DNA of 64,000 nt from Plotosus lineatus (GCA_024760905.1 CM045733.1:27071001-27135000), one strand, 5' to 3'. Counted from the stretch's first letter, positions 9,602 to 19,906 are shown. A program made the numbers and translations. The notes: generated by a model from the sequence alone, not told the origin.

Positions 9602-10657
9602 AGGGCTCGGGAACCTATGGCTCGCGAGCCAGATGTGGCTATTTTGATGACTTTTTCTGACTCTCAGATAAATCAGGTGCCCTTTCTTAACAGAATAACG
9701 AATACCTAATTTCACTGTCACTTAAATAAAAATACAAAAAAAAGCCATCAAATAAAACAAAAACAGATGAATAAATTTCGCGCGTTTAAATCTATACATC
9801 TATTTTCATTGCCACGTCACTGTGGCACGTAGTGGAGAGTCACTCCTTTCTGTACGCCAGTATGCAGGCGGGTCCAATACCGTGAAACTCTAATTTTATT
9901 GGATTATAACAATAGCCAGAGACTGCATGTGTTGTTTTTGAGAAAAGAGGTAAACTTCCTCGTTTTTGATCAGCTAATTTGCACAAAGCCAAGCATAGCT
10001 GGCAAGCAAGCACAACTGGACAGACATGGAAAAACTTTAGACAGTCGTCGACTTACGATATATGCGAGTTACGTCTGATCGACTTTATGACCGCAACCGT
10101 CGTGAAGCATGATTCATGGCAGTGCAGTGCGAGTGTTGCGTACAACAGTTGTTTGCGCTGCCGGCAGCGCCAGCATCTTAAAAGGCAGTGTTTATGTGAC
10201 AGGAAGCGCGTCCGAAGTTTTGGCAATCAGCTGTTCTGCGGGTTGAAGTTTTCTATGTCTGTCCATTTGTGTTTGCTGGCCAGCTGTGCTTGGCTTCGTG
10301 GAAATGAGCTGATCAAAACGAGGTATATTTATCTCTTTACTCAAAAACAACACGCGCAGTCTGTGGCTGTTGTTATAATCCAATAAAATTAGAGTTTGAA
10401 GGTATCGGACCCGCCCACACACTGGAGTACAGAAAGGATTGGCTCTCCACTGCGCGCCACAGTGACGTGGAATTGAAACTAGATGTATAGATTTAAATGC
10501 GCAAGATTTATTCATCTGTTTTTGTTTTACTTGATGGCTTTTTTGTATTTTTATTTAAATGACAGTGAAATTGTGTATTTGTTATTCTGTTAAGAAAGGC
10601 CACCTGATTTATCTGAGAGTCAGATACAGTCATCAAAAGAGTCACATCTAGACTGGA
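9602..10657. mobile_element. Large hAT-like foldback element, arms ~420 bp
   Basis: The left arm (~9620-10038) and right arm (~10246-10657) are inverted copies. Matching blocks include GACTCTCAGATAAATCAGGT, AATACAAAAAAAAGCCATCAA, AATCTATACATCTA, GGATTATAACAA and GACAGACATGGAAAAACTT. The left end has an outer GGGCTCGGGAACCTATGGCTC, typical of hAT termini. The right arm lacks this outermost ~25 bp, so that end is truncated. The ~205-bp loop begins ACAGTCGTCGACTTACGA, which itself resembles a Tigger terminus. Frames at 9979-10386 and 10192-10515 are palindrome by-products. Confidence 0.75.
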
Positions 10658-10879
10658 ATAAGAGCTCACTTTATGGGTCATTCTATACTTTTCCTCTGCT
10701 TGACAAAGCCGGACTGAGCAAGGACTTTTCAGACAAAACATTGGACAGTCTTGGATTTCAGTCGTCACACAGAATTCGTAATAACTGTACACCTTTAATA
10801 GCAGGTAAGCCTATTTAAAGTGAAAGATGTGAATATTGAAGGTAAATGTGAACTGTTTATGGTTCTTAGTCCTAACCAT

Positions 10880-10957
10880 GTGACGAGTAACAGTGAATTT
10901 CTCCATTGTGAGATTAATAAAGCTGTATCTTATCTTATCTTATCTTATCTTAGTTGT
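10880..10957 (+). repeat. Rex1-like LINE 3' tail
   Basis: AACAGTGAATTTCTCCATTG-GAGATTAATAAAGCTGTATCTTATC followed by (TTATC)4 is a non-LTR 3' terminus with pentanucleotide repeats. The same tail occurs inverted at 30687-30949. Confidence 0.6.
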
Positions 10958-11634
10958 TATCTACAAACCTCTTTAAAGCAATTAAATTAATGGCAAACCT
11001 CACAGTGGTCCCTCTTCTTAATGCTCGAGCTGAACTACAATTCCAAAAAAAAAACGTTTCCCTGGATTATGTTGTTTACTAACTTGTCAGTATTTTGTAA
11101 ATCAGACCCCCTTTTATTTCTGAGGGGTGTCTGATGCAAACACTGCTTACTAATAAACATAGTAATCAATATTCCTGCAAATGAAGTAATATGAATGTAC
11201 ATCGGTAAATTTAATAAAAATTTAGTGTATACTTCGTATATAGCCATGACAAGCTGTTATGGCTGCCGCGTACGCCAGAATTCTGGCACAGCAACCAGAT
11301 TGATTGATAGAATTAGCATTAACTCTAATGCCACTGTAATTAACTGTAATTTGAGGTCATTCCTAAAAAAAAAAAAAAGAAACCTGACTTAAAAATATAT
11401 GTTAAAGTACTTCCTTGATGACCTTATCCCTAATAGCCTATCATTGACATAATGAAATAAATGCCTTTTTCACTGAGCTACTCGTTGTGATATTCTGGAT
11501 GTTTAATAAGGTCTATTGTCCCAGCTGTAATCAAATATTATTAATGAACACCTTTAGATGATGCCATGATCACTGCTGTAAATCATGTTTCTAAATTATA
11601 ATCATAATCTTCTTCTTCCACTTGTTCTGGGAAG
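10958..11634. other. Unassigned sequence
   Basis: AT-rich with short poly-A runs (11046, 11365). No domain, tail or inverted repeat recognised. Confidence 0.4.
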
Positions 11635-11757
11635 CAAAAACCGAAGTATTCAGAGGAAACCCATGCAAGCACATGGAGAACAAACAAAGCCCACAAAGGA
11701 AAACGTAAGCCTGGGACTTGAACCCAAGACCTTGCGGTCAGTTAGTGAAGACATGGC
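11635..11757 (-). repeat. SINE B fragment
   Basis: AGAGGAAACCCATGCAAGCA-ATGGAGAACAAACAAAG...GGGACTTGAACCCAAGACC is the inverted 5' half of SINE B, including the B-box-like GGGTTCAAGTCCC. The 3' half is missing. Confidence 0.7.
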
Positions 11758-12301
11758 TGGTGCATGACTGTATATTTAGCTTTAACTGCGGGTACAATGC
11801 TAGAACACCCGAAATATTTTCCTGCCACAGAATGTCTGGTGCAAAATAATTTCTACAAATATGTATTTAAATACAAACAATTATTATATACTATATTATC
11901 TGTAAACTCTGTCATGTTCTTGTGTTTTATACAGAAAGTCATGTTGTGTCCTAAACCCTGCTGACAGGCATGTGTGTTGTCCAAGACTGAGGTACAGCTT
12001 ACGGCAGATATTTAAGGAAAAAACTTCAGCTATTTGTTAGCAAAACCATGATGAACAATCAGCTATATTTATCATATGTGAGAAACTGTGTACATTTCAT
12101 TAGCCTAAACTGTTCTTTTCAGTTCACACCTCTTCTAAAAGACTGAAATAAGCATATCCCCCAACACTGCTACTTTAACCTTTGCTAATCTCAGGACTAA
12201 TGAAGGCTTATCTAGCACCAGGGCTTTAGGTGTCACATGTCAGTGAGGCAATGTCGAGAAAGTTAAAGGAGTTGTGCCATAATTCTTTGTTTTTTATTCA
12301 G
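11758..12301. other. Unassigned sequence
   Basis: No recognised repeat or conserved frame. Confidence 0.4.
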
Positions 12302-12313
12302 TTGCTAAAAATG

Positions 12314-12670
12314 GTGGCAGTGGTGGGCTGGTGGTAAAGGGCGCTGGATCGCAGATCCTAAGGTTGGTGGTTCAAGTCCCACTCTCCACAAGGTTGTCAC
12401 TGTCCCCCCCACAGTGTAGCTAACTGGGTTATCAAAGGCCGGCCATGTCGTTCACCGTCTATGGTGAGAGGTTCATGTAAAATAACCATTGCTGACTTTT
12501 GTAAAGAGTAGCTGCATAGCCGTCAGCGTGTTTCTGCCCCTTGCTAAAAAGGGGTTGTGTCAGGAAGGGCATCCGACATAAAAACCTATGCCAAATCATA
12601 CATGCGAATCAGATGATTTTCTGTGGTGACCCCTGAAAAAGGGAAAAGCGAAAAGGGAAAGAAGAAGACA
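12314..12670 (+). repeat. SINE A, full length
   Basis: The order is a tRNA-like head (GGCAGTGGTGGGCTGGTGGT...GGTGGTTCAAGTCCC), the body (GTTGTCACTGTCCCCCC, CTAACTGGGTTATCAAAGG), a LINE 5'-UTR-like block (GTCAGGAAGGGCATCCGACA...GCGAATCAG), and the LINE-like tail (CTGTGGTGACCCC...GGGAAAAGC-AAAGGGAAAGAAG). Imperfect 12-bp duplications TTGCTAAAAATG / TTACTAAAAATG at 12302-12313 and 12671-12682 mark retroposition. Confidence 0.9.
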
Positions 12671-12945
12671 TTACTAAAAATGAAATGTCCAAAATAATAA
12701 TCTATCTATTAAATATCAAATTAAAAGGGGAATAAAGATTATGAAACTAGCTTGGAGTGGATGGATATAGTAGATTGCAACGGGAACGTTTTTTAATCTT
12801 GTTTGGTTGAACAGTTTTCACTGATTGAAATACGGAAGCAAAGTCCTGGTGAATTGATTACATAAATCAAATTCATGTCTGTTGGATTTCATGAACCAAA
12901 TTTACATACACACAAATGGCTTTGCTTTATTCGAGAAAACGAAAA

Positions 12946-13196
12946 TCCCCCAGTGCAGATAACTGGGTTATCAAAGGCCAGTCATGTTTATATCACTGTC
13001 TATTGTGTGAGGCTGTAAAAAAACCATTGCTGACCTTTGTCAAGAGTAGCTGCATGGCCACCAGCATGTTTCTTCCCTGCAATGGCCTGGCGAGCTGTCC
13101 AGGGTGTACTCTGCCTTCGCCCTGAATCGGCTGAGATAGGCACCAGCCTCCCTGTGACCCTGTAGCATTAATCGGCTCAGAAAATGAATGAATGAA
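12946..13196 (+). repeat. Chimeric SINE A/B, 5' truncated
   Basis: It starts inside the SINE A body (CCCCCAGTGCAGATAACTGG) and reaches CAGCATGTTTCTTCCCTGC at 13062-13080. It then switches to the SINE B tail GGCCTGGCGAGCTGTCCAGG...CGGCTGAGATAGGCACCAGC...CGGCTCAGAAAATGAATGAA. Confidence 0.82.
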
Positions 13197-13679
13197 TAAT
13201 AAATTATGTTATTTCGGCTATTTTCTTCAATCAACCATGAGACAGAACAGTAGCTGTGTCATTTCCTCTAAAGCCAGGCACATTAGTCAAACCTAATCAT
13301 GCTACTGATTTGAAATTGTTCTCCAGACAGGACATGGACAATATGGCATATTTGATTTCCTGTTTTTGTTACTAGCTGTTGGTCCAGAGATGAGAGCACT
13401 GCTGATGCTGACATCATCTTGCATAATTTTTTCTGAAATGATTTTGCAATTGCTTTGAATTTGAATATCCAGTTATTCCAGAGGTTGTTTAATAAAAGGA
13501 AAGATCAGCCTTTTCTGGTTAAAGCAGACTTATAAGTACAACAGGAATGCTGTGTTCTTCTTTTAAAATAAACTTGAATGTTGGGTAGGTGATTACCCAG
13601 GTATGTTCCCATTACATTTTGTTGAGAGTCCACAAACTGATGACACAAAAATAAACCCCCATCATTTATCCCTATCAAC

Positions 13680-13876
13680 TTAAGGAATGCCACGTGAAAG
13701 AAACAGGAGGATAAAATAGACAAATACTGGATGTGAGAATTTCCCTCTTTGTCAGAATGTCTTTCCTGCTGTCAGTTCAAAGAGCCACATTTACCTGTGT
13801 GGTTTTTTTTTTTTTTGAGGGGGGGAGGGGGACGACTTCTCATATTTGTGGTATCGAGTTGAGACCAAGCTGTGGT
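13680..13876 (+). repeat. Dispersed repeat of unknown class, copy 1
   Basis: This segment and 21686-21863 are the same sequence in the same orientation. They share CTTAGGAA-TG, AAAGAAACAGGAGGA, ATACTGGATGTG, TTTGTCAGAATGTC, and TTCTCATATTTGTGGTAT followed by GAGTTGA-AC-AAGCTG. A T/G homopolymer block (13803-13830) interrupts it. No protein or tRNA promoter was seen, and the ends are undefined. Confidence 0.6.
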
Positions 13877-14214
13877 CAACGTCTTCAATTAAAAAAAAAA
13901 AAAAAAAAAAACATAACTCTGTCCAGAAATTTGCTTTGTAGATTTTAGGATTAGAAGCTTTGAATTCAGACCAAATTTTAAAATGTATCATTTACAGTTT
14001 AAATTTAACATAAGGAACTGTCATTTGTTGCACATCAAACCTTAGAGCAGAGGGGGCTAAGTACCCATTTATGGCTTGGCGGAGGTTTACACATGTTGAA
14101 GGTAATAATGTGATTTTACTCATTACAGTAATCAATAAATACAGAACCCCAAAGAAAACATTTCCCAGCCCAACTAAGTTATCAATAAACTAAATATGTA
14201 TTCATTGATACATA

Positions 14215-14562
14215 CATTCATTTTATGAACCACTTTATCCTAATTTTGGTCGCTCGCAGGAGGCTGGTGCCCATCTCAGTGGACTCTGGGTGAGGGCGAG
14301 GTACACCCTGGACAGCTCGCCAGGCCATTGCACGGCCAACACTCACACAACCATTCACACACACCTAGGGGAGATTTGGAACAGCCAATTACACTATTTT
14401 GCATGCTTTTGGACTGTGGGAGAAAACTGGAGTACCCAGAGGAAACCCATGCAAGTATGGGGAGAACATGCAAACTCCACAAAGAAATGCCCAGGCTGGA
14501 AATCGAACAAAGGCCTCCTTGCTGTGAGGTGGCCGTGCTAACTACTACACCACAATGCCACA
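14215..14562 (-). repeat. SINE B, near full length
   Basis: Read on the minus strand: head GTGGCATTGTGGTGTAGTAG...GTTCGATTTCC, middle GTTTGCATGTTCTCCCCATA and GGGTTTCCTCTGGGTACTCC, then GGCCTGGCGAGCTGTCCAGG and a tail ending CATAAAATGAATG. A tRNA-like head and AATGAATG tail make it a SINE of a family very widespread in fish. Confidence 0.85.
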
Positions 14563-14573
14563 TTTATATACAT

Positions 14574-14577
<4 letters not shown>

Positions 14578-14626
<49 letters not shown>
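14578..14626. repeat. (CA)n(TA)n microsatellite
   Basis: CA repeats followed by TA repeats, directly abutting the 3' end of the minus-strand LINE. Confidence 0.97.
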
Positions 14627-15927
14627 CTTCTTCTTTTCCTTTCGGCTGTTCCCTTCAGGGGTCGCCACAGCAAATGATCTGCCTCCATATCTCCCTATCC
14701 TCTGCATCTTCTACTCTTACTCCAACGACCTTCATGTCCTCCTTCACCGCATCCATAAATCTTCTCTTTGGTCTTCCTCTGGGCCTTTTGCCTGGTAGTT
14801 CCAACCTCAGCATCCTAAGACCAATATACTCACTATCCCTCCTCTGTACATGTCCAAACCATCTCAATCTAGCCTCTCTGACTTTGTCTCCAAAACATCT
14901 AACATGTGCTGTCCCTCTGATGTACTCATTTCTGATCCTATCCATCCTCGTTACTCCCAAAGAGAATCTCAACATTTTCATCTCTGCTACCTCCAGCTCT
15001 GCCTCCTGTCTTTTCCCCAGGGCCACTGTCTCTAAACCATACAACATTTCTGGCCTCATCACCGTCTTGTACACTTTTCCCTTCATTCTTGCCGATACTC
15101 TCCTATCACACATCACACCGGACACTTTTTTCCATCCATTCCAACCTGCCTGCACGCGCTTCTTCACCTCTTTTCCACACTCTCCATTGCTCTGGATTGT
15201 TGAGCCTAAGTACTTAAAATCCTCCACCTTCTTTATCTCTGCCCCCTGTAACCTCAAAGATCCTCTTGGGTCCTTGTCGTTCACACACATGTATTCTGTC
15301 TTACTAAGACTAACCTTCAATCCCCTCCTTTCCAGGGCATACCTCCACCTCTCTAGATTTTCCTCCACTTGGTCTCTGCTCTCACTACAGATCACGATGT
15401 CATCTGCAAACATCATAGTCCATGGAGATTCTTGTCTAACCTCGTCTGTTAGCCTGTCCATCACCATAGCAAACAAGAAGGGGCTGAGAGCTGACCCTTG
15501 ATGCAGTCCCACCTCCACCTTGAACTCTTCTGTCACACCGACAGCACACCTCACCACTGTCTTACATCTCTCATACATGTCCTGCACCACTCTAACATAC
15601 TTCTCTGTCACTCCAGACTTCCTCATACAATACCACAGTTCTTCTCTCGGCACCCTGTCATATGCTTTCTCCAGATCCACAAAGGCACAATGCAGCTCCT
15701 TCTGAATTTCTCTGTACTTCTCTATTAACATCCTCAAAGCAAACACTGCATCTGTGGTGCTCTTTCTTGGCATGAAACCAAACTGTTGTTCACAAATGCT
15801 GACCTCTGCCCTTAGTCTTGCTTCCACTATTCTTTCCCATAGCTTCATTGTATGGCTCATCAACTTTATCCCTCTGTAGTTGCCACAACTCTGTACATCT
15901 CCCTTGTTCTTATAAATGGGCACAAGC
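14627..15927 (-). mobile_element. RTE/Expander-like LINE, 5' truncated
   Basis: The 3' tail lies at the left (complement of GGCGACCCCTGAAGGGAA...GAAGAAG, 14627-14670). The element runs to ~15927, where it stops inside the sequence encoding LVPIYKNKGDVQSC. Everything upstream (endonuclease and 5' UTR) is missing, as expected from incomplete reverse transcription. Both sides are (TA)n/(CA)n tracts, so a target duplication cannot be recognised. Confidence 0.92.
14672..15927 (-). CDS. LINE reverse transcriptase, partial ORF
   Basis: About 418 codons are open without interruption. The finger region has CGNYRGIKLMS, the palm FVDLEKAYDRVPREELW, then HQGSALSPFLFAMVMDRLTD and the catalytic MMFADDIVIC box with both Asp residues. 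The C-terminal part includes the LGVTRMDRIRNEYIRGT, LRWFGHVQRRD and PRGRPKRRFMD blocks and ends CCGDP. The upstream endonuclease is lost, so the frame would not act alone. Its openness suggests recent insertion. The nominal Met codons upstream lie in (CA)n. Confidence 0.9.
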
Positions 15928-15964
15928 ATATATATGGCATATATACATATGGGCACAATATATC

Positions 15965-16349
<385 letters not shown>

Positions 16350-16401
<52 letters not shown>

Positions 16402-16432
16402 CACATACATATACACACACACACACACACAC
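16350..16432. repeat. (TA)n/(CA)n microsatellite
   Basis: TA repeats, a short ACATACATATAC junction and CA repeats, ending where the CATCATCATCATC tail of the next LINE fragment begins. Confidence 0.95.
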
Positions 16433-17022
16433 CATCATCATCATCTTCCGCTTAGTCCAGGGTCGGGTCGCGGGGGCAGCAACCTAAGCAAAGAGGTGCA
16501 GACGTCCCTCTCCCGAGCCACTTCCTCCAACTCTCCCGGGGGGACACCGAGGCGGTCCCAGACAAGCCGAGAGATATAGTCCCTCCAGCGTGTTCTAGGT
16601 CGACCCCGGGGTCTCTTGCCGGTTGGACATGCCCGAAACACCACACCAGGGAGGCGTCCGGGGGGCATTCTGACCAGATGCCCAAGCCACCTCAACTGGC
16701 CCCTCTCAATGCGGAGGAGCAGCAGATCTACTCCAAGCTCTCCCCGGATGGCGGAGCTTCTCACCTTATCTCTAAGGGAGAACCCCGCCACCCAGCGAAG
16801 GAAGTTCATTTCAGCCACTTATCCGAGATATTGTTCTTTCGATCATTACCCAAAGCTCGTGACCATAGGTGAGGGTTGGAACGTAGATCGACTGGTAAAT
16901 TGAGAGCTTCGCTTTGCGGCTCAGCTCCTTCTTCACCACGACGGACCGGTACAGGCACTCCTTAACAGCAGAGGCTGCAGCGATCCGTCTGTCGATCTCT
17001 CGCTCCATCCTTCCCTCACGCT
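16433..17022 (-). pseudogene. Non-LTR retrotransposon 3' end, second family
   Basis: On the minus strand a fragment reading MEREIDRRIAAASAVKECLY...YVPTLTYGHELWVM is followed, after a frame break near 16815, by AEMNFLRWVAGFSLRDKVRS, QLRWLGHLVRMPPGR, RPRGRPRTRWRDYIS and LLPPRPDPG. This is the C-terminal region of a fish LINE. Its 3' tail is (GAT)n (CATCATCATCATC at 16433). It differs in sequence and tail from the RTE-like family. The RT domain is absent. Confidence 0.82.
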
Positions 17023-17353
17023 TAAAGTTAACAAGACTGGAAAAACTGCTAGTCAACTTATAAAGAAACCCAAAGGACTAAAGTTCTCTGTTCAGAAAAA
17101 CATTGTTTGTACCAGTACATCACATGAATCCCAACAAACTGGTTATACTACTGAGACTACAAAAAAAATAAAATAAAATAAAAATAAAAAATAGACATCA
17201 CAGAACATTCAACACTCTTGAATGATAACATAATATCAGACACAGACAAGGGTGTGGGCTCTATGTTTCCTAGACACAACACCTTGGGACATCCAGGCAT
17301 CACCTCATGCAAAACATTCACCACAGCTGAACTTTCGAGCTGGCTTTGCGGAT
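17023..17353. other. 3' flank of the ndufa4 retrocopy, otherwise unassigned
   Basis: On the minus strand this follows the ndufa4 stop and may be its 3' UTR. No poly-A tail is visible: the A-rich run at 17161-17192 is on the plus strand, the wrong strand for a tail. Confidence 0.4.
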
Positions 17354-17606
17354 TTAGAAGTCTGGACGATTCTTCTTAAGTTTGGAGTAGTCCATGTTCA
17401 CGGAGAAGAACTTGTACTTCAAGTTCAGTTGGCCCCAATTTGTTCCAGGGTTCAGGGTTGTTCGTTTTGTCCCAGCAGACATCAGGGTTACGAAGCGCCA
17501 GTCTGGCCAGGTAAGTTAATGACTTCGTACAGCCCCCGCTGATGAAGATGAAAAAGGGGATCAGAGCAGGGTGGTTTTTCATCTGTTTGGCAACTGTGCT
17601 GAACAT
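17354..17606 (-). pseudogene. ndufa4: Intronless NDUFA4 copy with one frameshift
   Basis: NDUFA4 is a small single-pass inner-membrane protein, first assigned to complex I and now to cytochrome c oxidase. From the ATG at 17606 the frame reads MFSTVAKQMKNHPALIPFFI, a hydrophobic segment, then LARLALRNPDVCWD and NNPEPWNKLGP. A single-base shift near 17415-17425 moves it to KYKFFSVNMDYSKLKKNRPD and a stop at 17354-17356. The total matches the usual ~82 residues. Vertebrate NDUFA4 genes have several exons; here the whole frame is contiguous, so this is a processed retrocopy. A GTG-initiated extension (17618) is probably not used. Confidence 0.88.
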
Positions 17607-17695
17607 TTTTGTTGTCACAAAAGAAATAAAAAAGTCGTAATGAGTTTAGCAGTGGCCTTGTCGCTAGGACAGAGTTACATACAAATACATATACA

Positions 17696-17732
17696 TACCT
17701 ACATATACATACATATATATATACATAATGCA
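17696..17732. repeat. Short (TACA)/(TA) microsatellite
   Basis: ACATACCTACATATACATAC-ATATATATATACATAAT immediately before the 5' end of the LINE. Related TA/ACATA sequence follows its 3' end, so it may include the target duplication. Confidence 0.85.
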
Positions 17733-19040
17733 GCCGTGAGGGAGGGGCACAAGCCAGTATCTATCCCTCACGCCGGTCCCAAGCCCGAATAAATGCAGAG
17801 GGTTGCGTCAGGAAGGGCATCCGTCATAAAACAAATGCCAAATAAAACATGCGAGTCATATCAAGAAAATTCATACCGGATCGGTCGAGGCCCGGGTTAA
17901 CAACGACAGCCATCAGTGCTGTTAACCAACAGGGTGCTGGTGGAAATTGGACTACTGTTGGTCGAAGACGTCGAAGAAGGAGAGGCAGGAGGCGTGTTCG
18001 TAGGCAGAGAGAGAAGAGGAAAGGCAGGAGTCTAGAACTGAAAGTAGGGACTTTGAATGTTAGAACTATGACAGGAAAAGGTAGAGAGCTGGCTGACATG
18101 ATGCAGAGGAGGAAGGTGGACATACTGTGTGTTCAGGAGACCAGGTGGAAAGGTCGTAAGGCTAGAAGCATAGGAGCAGGGTTTAAGCTGTTTTTACATG
18201 GTGTGGAAGGGAAGAGAAATGGAGTAGGAGTCATCTTGAAGGAGGAGTTTGTCAGGAATGTTCTAGAAGTGAAAAGAGTGTCAGACAGAGTGATGAGTCT
18301 CAAGTTAGAAATTGAAGGCATGATGTTCAATGTTGTTAGTGCTTATGCCCCACAGGCAGGATGTGAGCTAGAAGAGAAGGAGAGATTCCGGAGTGAGTTA
18401 GATGAAGTGATGCAGAATACCCCCAAAGATGAAAGAGTAGTCATTGGGGCAGACTTCAATGGACATGTTGGTGCGGGAAACAGAGGGGACGAGGAAGTGA
18501 TGGGCAGGTTTGGTATCCAGGACAAGAACGCAGAAGGACAGATGTTGGTAGATTTTGCAAAAAGGATGGAAATGGCTGTGGTGAATACTTTCTTCCAGAA
18601 GAGAGAGGAGTATGCTCTCCCAGCAATGTTGTATGGTTTAGAAACAGTGGCCCTGGGGAAAAGACAGGAGGCAGAGCTGGAGGTAGCAGAGATGAAAATG
18701 TTCAGGTTCTCTTTGGGAGTAACGAGGATGGATAGGATCAGGAATGAGCACATCAGAGGGACAGCACATGTAAGACATTTTGGAGACAAAGTCAGAGAGG
18801 CTAGATTGAGATGGTTTGGACATGTACATAGGAGGAACAGTGAGTATATTGGTAGTAGGATGTTGAGGTTGGAACTACCAGGCAGAAGGCCTAGAGGAAG
18901 ACCAAAGAGACGATTCATGGATGTGGTGAAGGAGGACATGAAGGCAGTTGGGGTAAGAGAAAAAGATGCAGAGGATAGGGTGAGATGGAGGCAGATGATT
19001 CGCTGTGGCGACCCCTGAAGGGAAAAGCCGAAAGGACAAG
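17733..19040 (+). mobile_element. RTE/Expander-like LINE with internal deletion of RT
   Basis: It starts GCAGCCGTGAGGGAGGGGCA, the same start as the copy at 31799, so the 5' end is probably complete. The 5' UTR includes TCAGGAAGGGCATCC and AATGCCAAATAAAACATGCG. The 3' end has the full family tail to GAAAGGACAAGAAG. About two-thirds of the coding region, containing the RT domain, is absent. Confidence 0.92.
17849..19018 (+). CDS. LINE ORF: partial endonuclease fused to C-terminal domain
   Basis: A 389-codon open frame. A basic run (RRRRRRRGRRR, residues ~39-50) is followed by an APE-type endonuclease with LKVGTLNVRTMTGKG, VQETRWKG (~95-102) and GADFNGHVGAGNRGDEE (~200). At ~residue 254-260 it jumps to AMLYGLETVALGKRQEAELE and on through LRWFGHVHRRNSEYIG, PRGRPKRRFMDVVKED to CGDP. 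The deletion removes the last endonuclease motif (SDH-like) and the whole RT, yet keeps the frame. Enzymatic activity is unlikely; nucleic-acid binding is conceivable. Confidence 0.88.
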   Translation: MRVISRKFIPDRSRPGLTTTAISAVNQQGAGGNWTTVGRRRRRRRGRRRVRRQREKRKGRSLELKVGTLNVRTMTGKGRELADMMQRRKVDILCVQETRWKGRKARSIGAGFKLFLHGVEGKRNGVGVILKEEFVRNVLEVKRVSDRVMSLKLEIEGMMFNVVSAYAPQAGCELEEKERFRSELDEVMQNTPKDERVVIGADFNGHVGAGNRGDEEVMGRFGIQDKNAEGQMLVDFAKRMEMAVVNTFFQKREEYALPAMLYGLETVALGKRQEAELEVAEMKMFRFSLGVTRMDRIRNEHIRGTAHVRHFGDKVREARLRWFGHVHRRNSEYIGSRMLRLELPGRRPRGRPKRRFMDVVKEDMKAVGVREKDAEDRVRWRQMIRCGDP

Positions 19041-19043
19041 AAG

Positions 19044-19132
<89 letters not shown>
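19041..19132. repeat. (TA)n(CA)n microsatellite
   Basis: ACATACATATATACATA followed by ~60 bp of TA and then CA, between the LINE tail and the Tigger-a element. Tyr/Ile frames across it are artefacts. Confidence 0.96.
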
Positions 19133-19134
<2 letters not shown>

Positions 19135-19595
19135 GTGGTACCTCACTTTACGAAAGTCTCACCAAACGAAAAATGCAGGTTATGAAATGCATTTTCCTAA
19201 AATTTTTCTCTCTGTATTAAATCTTAAAAATTCAAATGCGCCATTCAAACAATGCACGAGCTGCTTCTCCCATCAATGACGTTCAGACGTCCCGCCCTGC
19301 TGGCCTCCCATTGGCTAACAACCAAGCTGTCGTTCATGTCACCTTCACTCGAGAGCCATCTTGGACAGGTCCATCTGACGCCATCTTGGACATGGATCTC
19401 ATTGGCTAGGAGGAATGACTCAGCTACCTCCCATTGCCTATTATGGATCTGAATCCACCATGATGCTTTTCGTGTAAAGGACAGAGTTACTGTTGTTTTA
19501 TGCTTTATTTCTTGACTCAGGCTTTTAACCTTCCATAAACATTTGTAAGATTATAACTCTGCTAAGAAGACAACACAGGTCAACACAAGCGCGCG

Positions 19596-19639
<44 letters not shown>

Positions 19640-19906
19640 TGTGATTTCCAGTGCAAGTGAGAAGAAACGGGCTTGAATGATATCACAAGGGAATATGGTC
19701 AAACCCGTCTACCATCAGTATGATATTGAAGCAGAAGGAGGTCTTAAAAGGTATGCTTTTATAATTTAAAAGGCTTTAGTAGATAGTATTGTGGGCCTTG
19801 GAACGAATCACGCGTTTTACATGTAAAATGCGGTTCAATTTACGAAAAATGCAGGTTCCGAAAAAGGCTCTGGAACGGATTAATTTTGTAAAGTGAGGTA
19901 CCACTG
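19133..19906. mobile_element. Tigger-like element, family a, second copy
   Basis: Ends CAGTGGTACCTCACTTTACG (19133) and the inverted GTAAAGTGAGGTACCACTG (19906). The right side has TA; the left flank is CA, the target TA apparently mutated or merged with the CA repeat. The interior parallels 3478-4426, with a shorter (GC)n(AC)n tract at 19589-19637. No transposase. Confidence 0.88.

Noticed and set aside
9979..10515. 107-135 codon frames on both strands
   Set aside because: They lie in the inverted arms of the hAT-like foldback and mirror each other.
14674..15501. 275-codon plus-strand frame over the LINE
   Set aside because: It is the antisense shadow of the reverse-transcriptase frame on the minus strand.
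18343..19146. 267-codon minus-strand frame
   Set aside because: Antisense of the plus-strand LINE ORF, extended through a TA/CA repeat.
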